This document shows positions 8,866 through 15,753 of a stretch of 36,265 bases of DNA, piece by piece (within the stretch, counting starts at the first letter, position 1; each line of letters starts with the position of its first letter). A model generated the notes under the pieces. It was given only the letters and a program-made list of their open reading frames with translations. It searched no databases and was not told where the DNA came from. The DNA lies in the NCBI GenBank assembly GCA_029260135.1, contig JAJDDV010000185.1:1-36265 (forward strand), read 5' to 3'. Source of the DNA: Phycisphaerae bacterium. Its GTDB lineage: Bacteria > Planctomycetota > Phycisphaerae > UBA1845. The position numbers and the translations under genes were made by a program.

Positions 8866-9711
8866 TTACCCCCGCACCCCACGCCGAAACGCTTCATACA
8901 TCCGCCGCGTCACCGGTCCGACCTTCCCATCACCAATCGGCTCGCCGTCCAGCGTCGTCACCCCAAGAACCTCCACCGCCGTACTCGAAACGAAGACCTC
9001 ATCCGCCGCCCGCAACGTCTCGAAGTTGAAGACCTCTTCCTTCAATTCGCACCCGACAGACGCCGCACACGCGAACAAAAACGACTGCGTAATCCCGTGC
9101 AACACCGACTGCGTCCGCGGCGGCGTCGTCACGCGCCCGTCGCGAACAATGTAGATATTCGACGACGTACATTCCCGAACCTCGCCCGTCTCCGTCACGA
9201 ACACCGCCTCATAGCATCCGCGCCGCCGCGCCTCTGACTTCGCCAAAACATTCGGAAGCAGCGTGATCGCCTTGATGTAGCACTTCGCCCACCGCCCATC
9301 CCGCGTCGACATGACCTTCACACCGCTTTCGCGCATCTCTTCCGGAAAGATCGGCATCGCCTTGAACGTCATCACCACCGTCGGCGTGATCGATCGCGGA
9401 ATCGCGTGCTGACGCGGCGCCACGCCGCGCGTCACCTGCAGGTAGATCATCGCGTCGGAAAAACCGCTCCGCACAAGACCCTCTTCGATGATCGGCCCCA
9501 GCGGCGCCGCATCAAAGTCATACGAAATCCCGATGTCCGTCAGGCTCCGCTGCAGTCGCTGAAGATGCGCATCCAGCAGAAACATCTTTCCGCCATACGA
9601 AAAAACCACCTCATACACGCCGTCACCGAACTGAAATCCGCGATCCTCGATCGAGACCGTCGCCTCACCGATCGGCCCGTACACTCCGTTGACATAGGCC
9701 ACTTCCGGCAT
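8866..9711 (-). CDS. D-amino-acid transaminase (class IV aminotransferase)
   Basis: A PLP enzyme that moves amino groups between D-amino acids and 2-oxo acids, usually supplying D-Ala or D-Glu for peptidoglycan. The 281-residue protein has the fold-type IV signature: catalytic Lys147 in CYIKAITLLPNVLAK and Glu180 in EVRECTSSN, which contacts the PLP pyridine nitrogen. The RGVAPRQHAIP stretch places Arg100 and His102 at the carboxylate-binding RxH of D-amino-acid transaminases; this separates it from branched-chain and 4-amino-4-deoxychorismate enzymes. The start at 9711 has a good ribosome site, reading GGAAGGAG seven bases upstream. It lies 102 bases after the rhomboid gene on the same strand, and may be the last gene of that run or have its own promoter. 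Confidence 0.88.
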   Translation of the reverse strand: MPEVAYVNGVYGPIGEATVSIEDRGFQFGDGVYEVVFSYGGKMFLLDAHLQRLQRSLTDIGISYDFDAAPLGPIIEEGLVRSGFSDAMIYLQVTRGVAPRQHAIPRSITPTVVMTFKAMPIFPEEMRESGVKVMSTRDGRWAKCYIKAITLLPNVLAKSEARRRGCYEAVFVTETGEVRECTSSNIYIVRDGRVTTPPRTQSVLHGITQSFLFACAASVGCELKEEVFNFETLRAADEVFVSSTAVEVLGVTTLDGEPIGDGKVGPVTRRMYEAFRRGVRG

Positions 9712-9813
9712 AATCCCGCTCCTTCCTGGACGTTCTTACCCGGGCACCCCGGCCTCGTGCCGGATTCACACCGCGGGCACACCGCCCGCAACAGGTCCCC
9801 GATTACAATCTCG

Positions 9814-11031
9814 CTAACCGTCAGGCGCCACGCGCCCCAGCGCTTCCCGAACCCGCTCGAGCCATTCCCGACACTGTCCCAGCCGCGCCGGATCACGCAG
9901 CGTCTTCAGGGATTGTGCAAGATGCTTGTCCGCCGCCTCATATTGGCTCAAATCCCGCGCGTAGATGATCCCCAGCAACAACCGAAGGTCCCCGCTGTCC
10001 GCTGCGTTCGGATAACAACTCACGAACCGCTCGAACGCCGCCGCAGCCTGCGGAGATTGACCGTTCCCGTAATACCCCCGCGCAACCGCAAGCTGATGTC
10101 GCTCCGAGAGACACTGGTTCGCGTCGATCGCCAGCAACGCCTCATAAGAACGCACCGCCGCTTCCAGGTCCTCACGCTCCAACGACTCGACGATCTTCGT
10201 CTTTGCCGATGTGATGTCGTCCAGCCTTTTCTCTTCCAACGCCCGCTGCTTGGCATCGACCGGCGCGACGCGCGCGACCGAACCGAACTGAGCACCCTCC
10301 GCTGCCCCGGGCTTACCCATGGCAGACGCAAACTCGCGACGTTGATGCCATCGCTTCCACAACGCCAATATGTCGAACTGATCCCGCGGAAGCGCGCGAA
10401 CCAGCAACATTCCCAGCGCCGAAACGAACCCGAAGAAATAACCAGCCAGATGCGCGCTGTTCGCCACCGCGTCCTGACCCGAGTGAAGACCCGGCGCGAT
10501 GATGTTGTCCCACACGATGATCTTCAGCCCGATCATCAGCATCGCCGGCACCTGGATGAAGTGGATGAAGATGAAAACCCAAAGCAGCACCAAAATGCGG
10601 CTCCGGGGGAACAGCACCAGGTACGCCGTCGTCACCGAGGCAATCGCACCCGATGCACCCACCAGGTCGGTAGGCCCGGGCGTCACCGCCGAAAAGCCCC
10701 AGCCCGAAAAAACACCGCCCGCCAGATAAAACAGCAGATACGGAACATCACCCATCTTCGAGTTCACGCTGTTACCGAACACCCACAGAAAAAGCATGTT
10801 CCCAAGAAGGTGCATCGCGTCGGCATGAACAAACTGATAACTGAAGAACTCGTGAAACGCCGGCTCCGCCGAGTGCAACGCCAAAACGCGAGTCTTGAAC
10901 GCGATCAACGGCGCCGCGCTGAGAACATTGAACAGCATGAAGCAAAAGACGTTGACCCCGATCAATCCGTAGTTGACCAGCGGAAGCCGCCGGATCGCGG
11001 ATTCGGTTCGGATGGGAAGGACAACCAACAT
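9814..11031 (-). CDS. Rhomboid intramembrane serine protease with C-terminal TPR-like domain
   Basis: Cleaves membrane proteins within or near the lipid bilayer. The 405-residue protein has about six membrane segments in residues 18-215. Catalytic Ser127 lies in GASGAIAS, catalytic His194 in NSAHLAGYFFGF, and the oxyanion-side HxxxN is His74/Asn78 in MHLLGNMLFLWVFG, so the active site is complete. After the last segment comes a cytoplasmic region of about 190 residues: a basic linker, then helical repeats resembling TPRs (LEAAVRSYEALLAIDAN, PQAAAAFERFVSCYPN, YEAADKHLAQSLKTL). These may bind substrates or partners. The ribosome site before ATG 11031 is poor. It lies 29 bases after the DUF1844 gene, in one minus-strand run. 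Confidence 0.9.
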   Translation of the reverse strand: MLVVLPIRTESAIRRLPLVNYGLIGVNVFCFMLFNVLSAAPLIAFKTRVLALHSAEPAFHEFFSYQFVHADAMHLLGNMLFLWVFGNSVNSKMGDVPYLLFYLAGGVFSGWGFSAVTPGPTDLVGASGAIASVTTAYLVLFPRSRILVLLWVFIFIHFIQVPAMLMIGLKIIVWDNIIAPGLHSGQDAVANSAHLAGYFFGFVSALGMLLVRALPRDQFDILALWKRWHQRREFASAMGKPGAAEGAQFGSVARVAPVDAKQRALEEKRLDDITSAKTKIVESLEREDLEAAVRSYEALLAIDANQCLSERHQLAVARGYYGNGQSPQAAAAFERFVSCYPNAADSGDLRLLLGIIYARDLSQYEAADKHLAQSLKTLRDPARLGQCREWLERVREALGRVAPDG

Positions 11032-11060
11032 GCTGAATCAAGGGGGCCGGCGCTGGCGCG

Positions 11061-11471
11061 TTACGATGGCTTCTCCGCGGGCGGCGGCACCACCGGTGCC
11101 GAAGCCGCCTGAACAAAATGCTGACGAAGCTCGTGAAGCACCGTGCTCAGCGTCCGATTCTCTTCGTCGGTCAGGTTCCCCTCCGTCTTCTCCCGCAGAA
11201 CATCCAGAAGATCAATGTGATACTTCGCCGACGCCGGGTTCGGAGGAACCGTCTCACCCGTCGGGCCCGTCGCACCACCCAGTGCAATCGCCGCGTGCAT
11301 CGTCAACAGATTCACCAGCTCGACGAATCCACCGGAAGCAGACGCGCCCTCACCCGGCGAGGGGGCACGTTCCTTCGCTTCCTTCTCAGCCAGAAGCTCT
11401 TTCTCCCTGGCCGCCTCGGCCTTCCAGTCGCCGTCAATGTGCAATCCGCCGCTCGCAGCTTCGTCCGTCAT
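11061..11471 (-). CDS. DUF1844 family protein
   Basis: A small 136-residue soluble protein of unknown function. The C-terminal ~90 residues match the DUF1844 pattern as I know it: FVELVNLLTMHAAIALGG, a Pro/Gly turn (GETVPPNPASAKYHIDLL), then DVLREKTEGNLTDEE and LSTVLHELRQHFVQ. The N-terminal 40 residues are charged and probably disordered (AEAAREKELLAEKEAKER). The start at 11471 has a strong ribosome site (AAAGGAG, about six bases upstream). It sits between the unknown 11493-13037 gene and the rhomboid gene, all closely spaced on the minus strand. Confidence 0.8.
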   Translation of the reverse strand: MTDEAASGGLHIDGDWKAEAAREKELLAEKEAKERAPSPGEGASASGGFVELVNLLTMHAAIALGGATGPTGETVPPNPASAKYHIDLLDVLREKTEGNLTDEENRTLSTVLHELRQHFVQAASAPVVPPPAEKPS

Positions 11472-11492
11472 GATGATCTCCTTTAGCAGCGA

Positions 11493-13037
11493 CTATACAC
11501 GAAAATCACGCGCTTGGGGAATCGCCTCCAGCATCGCCGCCAACCGGCTCCGATCGTACAAAGCGAAGAAATACTCGCGCCCCTGTGCGATGCGATACGG
11601 CTCCAGATCACGAACCGATTGATCCAGCTCCTCCTGCCGGCGAGCGACAACATCTGCACGCGCCGCCAGCAACGCCGCGTTAATCGTACGAATCCGCCCA
11701 AACGCCGCCGATCGCGCCGGGCGGTTCCCCGCATCCTCCTCCCGCAACCGAATCGCATCCTTTACCGCAGCCCGGCGCCGCGCCAAAAGAGGCCCGAGCG
11801 ACGCATCAGCGTCCAGATGACGCTGAGGGTTGTATTCCAGGTCCCGAACGCCGCGACGAAGTCCACGAACAGACGCGGGGGTCGTTCTCGGTACCGGCAG
11901 GTCCAGATGCAGCGTCGCCGACACGCACGCCATGTGCGGTGGCTTCACCCCATAATAGTCAGCCAGGATCAAATCGCTGATCCGGTCGTATTTCGCACCA
12001 CCGATACCGTGTACAAACAAGTCAGCCAGTAGCAATCTCGCCCACATCGTCAACGCCAGGGCACGAGGTCGAACCTGCCAGTCACCCAGCCCATCCACCA
12101 GCGCCGAACAATCTTCTCCCGCCTCCAGCGCGCGTCGGCCAAGCTCACCGATCAACCTCTCCCCCGCGTAACACCGAACCACCTCGCCCTCCGCCTCCAC
12201 ATAGAGCCGACACCGAGGCTCCAGATTCCGGATCGCCCACACCGGCAGCTCGATCCGGCGCCCCGCCACCCGAAGGTCAGGGATCGGACGCTGCGCACCG
12301 CGGACCCGATACCTCTCGCGATAATCCGCCAGAGAACGATTGTAGCTCGCCGCAAACCGCTCGGCATGAAGCACCCAGTCGACCAGCAGTGGACCGCACC
12401 AGACTTGGCTCACACGCCGATCGACAACCTCAACCTCAAACGTCGCCTCGACCGCCCGCCGCGCCTCGACCAACCGATCCACCCAGTCGCCCTGGCTCGA
12501 CCCCAACGCACTCGCGTACGTCGGCATCCCGGACGCTTCGTACCGCTCGCCCATGGCACGGCGGACCGACGCCTCGAAGTGGTCCAGTTCAGCTGGCGAC
12601 GCCGACACCATCTGCTCGTACGTGCATCCCGCCGAGAGTCGCCCGAGAGGGACACGACGCACCGCTGCACGTCCATCGTCGACGCACGGAACGCTCAGTG
12701 TTCCGCTCTTCGGTGCATCGTTGTCGACGACAAGGTTCAGCGCGACCCCGCCGGCAGCAGCCGCCGCGCGTACCGCAGCCACGTGCTTCGCCCAAACGCC
12801 GGGATGGATGAACTCCGGTTGGTGTCCAAGTACGAAGATCAGCGCCCCGTCGTCACCGCAGATCGCCTCCCGGGTGAGACGACGCCAAGCGGAAAGCGTC
12901 GAATTCAGTAGCGGAACATCGCATCCGCCGAGGAAATCGTGGTTGGCATGCGCAGCCTCGATCCACCGCCCCGGCTCCGGAACGATCAAAACGTCGCCGT
13001 GTGACGCCGGTGTCGAGAGGTGGTCGAAGTCCAGCAT
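11493..13037 (-). CDS. Conserved-looking protein of unknown function, 514 residues
   Basis: I do not recognise a characterised family. ATG 13037 is preferred to the in-frame GTG at 13058 because a GAGGA ribosome site fits and the ATG lies eleven bases after the glycosyltransferase stop. There is no signal peptide or membrane segment, so it should be cytoplasmic. Blocks that look constrained are IFVLGHQPEFIHPGVWAKH (68-86), NLVVDNDAPK (101-110), FVHGIGGAKYDRISDLI and YYGVKPPHMACVSATLHL. The first two loosely recall the GQQxG and ATDDHD-like motifs of the bacillithiol-synthesis enzyme BshC, but the match is too weak to name it. The C-terminal ~110 residues are Arg/Glu-rich and helical. It is the second gene of the minus-strand run. 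Confidence 0.75.
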   Translation of the reverse strand: MLDFDHLSTPASHGDVLIVPEPGRWIEAAHANHDFLGGCDVPLLNSTLSAWRRLTREAICGDDGALIFVLGHQPEFIHPGVWAKHVAAVRAAAAAGGVALNLVVDNDAPKSGTLSVPCVDDGRAAVRRVPLGRLSAGCTYEQMVSASPAELDHFEASVRRAMGERYEASGMPTYASALGSSQGDWVDRLVEARRAVEATFEVEVVDRRVSQVWCGPLLVDWVLHAERFAASYNRSLADYRERYRVRGAQRPIPDLRVAGRRIELPVWAIRNLEPRCRLYVEAEGEVVRCYAGERLIGELGRRALEAGEDCSALVDGLGDWQVRPRALALTMWARLLLADLFVHGIGGAKYDRISDLILADYYGVKPPHMACVSATLHLDLPVPRTTPASVRGLRRGVRDLEYNPQRHLDADASLGPLLARRRAAVKDAIRLREEDAGNRPARSAAFGRIRTINAALLAARADVVARRQEELDQSVRDLEPYRIAQGREYFFALYDRSRLAAMLEAIPQARDFRV

Positions 13038-13048
13038 CGCCGACGTCC

Positions 13049-13816
13049 TCACCGACACGGAAGGCAGTCCGTATCGCGCGGAAGGCAGTCAGTATCGCGC
13101 GGCGACGACGGGATCGAACCGCTGGACAGTTCCGTGTTCAAGACGTGCAGGTAGTGCGCAAGACGAACCTCGGGGTCGTCCAGAAGCCCACCGAAGTGGC
13201 GCGCACTGTCCTTGTAGATCAGCCGAACCGGAATCTCACGGATCCGCAACCGCGCGCGAACCGCCTGAACCCAGAACTGCATCGGCATCGCGTACCCCGG
13301 AACATGGATCGCGAAATGCTCGAGACACGAGACCCGGTACGCCTTGAACCCGCAGAACGCGTCCGTCAACGTCAACCCCAGGCGATCGTTCAACAGCGAA
13401 GTGATGTGACGGTTGATCTCCCGCCGATCCGGCGGCGCACTGCTGTCTCCCGCATGGCCCTTCGGGTACCGCGTTCCGCTGATGATGTCGGCATCGTCCT
13501 CGGTCGCAGCCTCCACGAACCGAGGAATGTACGACGGCTCGTGCTGTTCGTCGCAGTCCATCGTGATCAACCACGAGAAACACTTCCCAGCAGCGAACGC
13601 GAACGCATCCGCCAGGCTCTGACCGTATCCGCGATTCTCCGGGTGCGTGATGACGTCGATCTCACCGTGCTGGGCAAGACGCTGCGAGGTCTCATCCGTC
13701 GAGCCGTCGTCCACCACCAGCAGGTGCCGGCAGAACCGTTTCGCCTCGTCGATCACACAATCGACGTACCGCTCCTCGTTGTAGACGGGAATAGCCACCA
13801 ACACTCGGTCGAGCAT
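13049..13816 (-). CDS. Glycosyltransferase family 2, polyprenyl-phosphate sugar transferase type
   Basis: Transfers a sugar from a nucleotide donor, in the DPM1-like subgroup probably to a lipid phosphate. The 255-residue protein begins VLVAIPVYNEERYVDCVI, has the nucleotide-binding DDGSTD (36-41), HPENRGYGQSLADAF, and the metal-binding DCD (87-89) followed by EQHEP, where relatives read DGQHDP. DAFCGFKAYR and IREIPVRLIYK are further subgroup marks. There are no C-terminal membrane segments. The last residues repeat RDTDCLP twice because of a 21-bp tandem duplication at 13060-13101. First gene of the minus-strand run; ATG 13816 has a modest GAGGG site ten bases upstream. Confidence 0.9.
   Translation of the reverse strand: MLDRVLVAIPVYNEERYVDCVIDEAKRFCRHLLVVDDGSTDETSQRLAQHGEIDVITHPENRGYGQSLADAFAFAAGKCFSWLITMDCDEQHEPSYIPRFVEAATEDDADIISGTRYPKGHAGDSSAPPDRREINRHITSLLNDRLGLTLTDAFCGFKAYRVSCLEHFAIHVPGYAMPMQFWVQAVRARLRIREIPVRLIYKDSARHFGGLLDDPEVRLAHYLHVLNTELSSGSIPSSPRDTDCLPRDTDCLPCR
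13060..13101. repeat. 21-bp in-frame tandem duplication at the 3' end of the glycosyltransferase gene
   Basis: Units 13060-13080 and 13081-13101 differ at one base (GTCC against GTCA before GTATCGCGCG). The unit is a multiple of three, so the frame is kept and the protein gains a second RDTDCLP. Confidence 0.9.
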
Positions 13817-14030
13817 ACGCTTACACCCTCGAACTTCGACAAGGAACCCTCAACGACGCCTCATACATCGTAGCGCATCACGCCCCGGAATCAACCGAAG
13901 ACCTCGCCACTCGACCTGCAAGCGTCGTCCACGCGAGTCCGCGACACCCGATCTGAACCACAGCCCACGGCCCGCGACGGAGTCAGAGCCCGTGCGGAAC
14001 CGGTTTTCAACCGGTGGAACCACGACGGGT
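13817..14030. other. Non-coding spacer before the tandem array
   Basis: I see no gene here. One perfect hairpin, ACCGGTT-TTC-AACCGGT, lies at 13999-14015. The spacer separates the minus-strand run starting at 13816 from the array, so the promoter of that run should be here, but no clear boxes were found. Confidence 0.5.
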
Positions 14031-14390
14031 GCTCTCCCCGCCGCGTGCCACTGGTCTATGAGAGCTGTGCCTGAACGGCTAGACGACGGGTGCCATGCCC
14101 AAGCCGAAGGCGCCGGCATGTCGGGTGCCCCATTCTTCGCCGGGTGCCATCCCCAAGCCGAAGGCGCCGGCATGCTCTCCCCGCCGCGTACCACTGGTCT
14201 ATGAGAGCTGTGTCTGAACGGGTAGACGACGGGTGCCATCCCCAAACCAAAGACACTCGGGTGCCATGCCCAAGCCGAAGGCGCCGGCATGCTCTCCCCG
14301 CCGCGTACCACTGGTCTCTGAGAGCTGTGTCTGAACGGGTAGACGGCGGGTGCCATGCCCAAGCCGAAGGCGCCGGCATGCTCTCCCCGG
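14031..14390. repeat. Tandem array of palindrome-bearing repeat units
   Basis: Units beginning CTCTCCCCGCCGCGT start at 14032, 14175 and 14292, with a truncated fourth at 14381 (CTCTCCCCGGCC). Unit lengths are 143, 117 and 89 bases. Each carries ACTGGTCTATGAGAGCTGTG or a one-base variant, and one or two copies of a ~30-base palindrome in which CATGCC pairs with GGCATG around GCC-GAA-GGC. Palindrome copies lie at 14091-14120, 14145-14174, 14262-14291 and 14351-14380, plus a decayed one from 14234. The unequal units show growth by unequal duplication. Open frames cross the array on both strands, but they only translate the repeat. Confidence 0.88.
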
Positions 14391-14410
14391 CCCAGGAACA
14401 GCCGAAGGTT

Positions 14411-14492
14411 GTAGCCACGGGTGAAGTCGCCGAAGGCCAACGACACCCGTGGGGGCGAACCCATCCGCGCGAACCCGCCCCGGACGGGGCGG
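14411..14492. repeat. Second copy of the dispersed hairpin repeat also found at 8741-8829
   Basis: Shares GTAGCCACGGGTG, AGTCGCCGAAGGC, ACCCGTGG and CCGCCCCGGA with the copy at 8741-8829, in the same order and orientation. It ends in a perfect CCGCCCCG-GA-CGGGGCGG hairpin (14475-14492). In the first copy this last stem is partly decayed (GATGGGG). The sequence from 14493 to 14663 holds no gene; TTGACA at 14616-14621 is a possible -35 box for the TPR gene, but no good -10 box follows. Confidence 0.85.
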
Positions 14493-14663
14493 AGGGCGAA
14501 AACCCCAATCATCGCTCCCCAGACCCACAAATGCCGATTCCCAGCATCACCAACCAGCGTCCCATCCCAGACACCCACTCAGACTGGATCGACCCGCTCC
14601 TTCGCGTCGATATCGTTGACACGGGACGTCTACGCCCACAGACCGTACCCGCGGAGGATGGAG

Positions 14664-15719
14664 ATGAACGTGGACGCCAATCAGTCACGACGTAGTCAAA
14701 CGAAGCCGACGACCCGATTCCGCGCGCCGATCGGCATCCTGCTTTTGGCGATCGCAACGCTCGACTTGACCGGAGGCTGCACCGTCGTGCGCCACCATCG
14801 CGCCAGAATCCACATGCACCGAGGCGAAGCCCTCCTGGCCGCAGATGACCTCGACGCCGCCCTGGCCGAGTTCCAGACCGTCGCCCAGGTCAGACCCGAG
14901 ATGGCCGTCGCGCACTCCCGCATGGGACTGATCTACCGCAAGCTAGGCCGCCTCGAACACGCGGTCGACGCGCTGATCGAAGCCATTCGATTCAACCCGA
15001 CCTCCTTCGACGACACCTTCAGCCTCGCTCAGGTCTACCACCTGTTGCGAAGAGGAAAGGACGCGATCCAAGCCTACCTCCACGCCGTCAGACTCAGACC
15101 ACGCAACTTCGACGCACAGCTGAACCTCGGTGTGTGCTACAAAGAATCCGGCGCACTCGACCAGGCCGTTGAACGATTCGAGAGAGCCATCGAGATCGAC
15201 CCCGACCGGTCTCACGCCTACGTCAACCTCGGCGCTACGCTCGACGCCCAGGAGAAACACTACGCCGCAATCCGGGCCTATAAGGAAGCGCTCGAACGCG
15301 ACGGAAGTCAGCCCATCGTTCTGGTCAACCTCGCGCAAACCTACATGCGCCAAGGCCGATTGAAGATGGCCCGAGCCGCACTGATACAATCGACTAGGCT
15401 CGACCCCGAACTCGCAGCCGCACATCAAGCACTCGGGTATTGCCTCTTCCGAATGAAGGACTTCGACAGCGCCGAAAAGAGCTACAGGCAAGCCCTCTGC
15501 TACGACGGCGCACTCCCCCAAGCCCACGTCGGGCTGGGCTCGATCGGAATGCTAGCCTATCTGAACGAACCTTCTCGAACGGATCGGCGAGAACGAGCGC
15601 TCGACCATTGGCACCGCGCGCTCGAACTCGATCCGGATCAACCGAAGATTCGTGACCTGATTGCGCGATACCAGCCCGCGCGGCAACGACCCGACGCCGT
15701 CCTGTTCGGCGCCCCCTGA
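14664..15719 (+). CDS. Membrane-anchored TPR protein
   Basis: ATG 14664 is chosen because GGAGG (14653-14657) lies six bases upstream; ATG 14658 is also in frame but too close to that site. The frame extends upstream only through repeats. The 351-residue product has a hydrophobic N-terminal segment (22-38) ending TGGC at Cys39, a possible but non-standard lipobox. The rest is about eight TPR units with consensus spacing, for example AHSRMGLIYRKLGRLEHAVD, AQLNLGVCYKESGALDQAVE, AYVNLGATLDAQEKHYAAI and AHQALGYCLFRMKDFDSAEK. TPRs form protein-binding superhelices, so it is probably a scaffold at the membrane surface. No partner is evident nearby. It converges on the next gene with a 34-base gap. 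Confidence 0.87.
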   Translation: MNVDANQSRRSQTKPTTRFRAPIGILLLAIATLDLTGGCTVVRHHRARIHMHRGEALLAADDLDAALAEFQTVAQVRPEMAVAHSRMGLIYRKLGRLEHAVDALIEAIRFNPTSFDDTFSLAQVYHLLRRGKDAIQAYLHAVRLRPRNFDAQLNLGVCYKESGALDQAVERFERAIEIDPDRSHAYVNLGATLDAQEKHYAAIRAYKEALERDGSQPIVLVNLAQTYMRQGRLKMARAALIQSTRLDPELAAAHQALGYCLFRMKDFDSAEKSYRQALCYDGALPQAHVGLGSIGMLAYLNEPSRTDRRERALDHWHRALELDPDQPKIRDLIARYQPARQRPDAVLFGAP

Positions 15720-15753
15720 TTCCCTTCGAAAGCACGACCCGCGACTTGGATCG

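Noticed and set aside
9406..11112. A 568-codon plus-strand open frame
   Set aside because: Antisense to the transaminase and rhomboid genes, whose catalytic motifs are intact. The product is Arg/His/Gln-rich with no fold signal, as expected for an antisense frame in high-GC DNA.
14031..14390. CRISPR array
   Set aside because: Units differ in length (143, 117, 89), are themselves palindromic and conserved through the 'spacer' part, and no cas genes are near.
13850..14578. A 242-codon open frame on the minus strand and a 201-codon frame on the plus strand (14090-14695)
   Set aside because: Both only translate the tandem and dispersed repeats (recurring PAPSAWAWHP-type peptides). No ribosome site, no domain.
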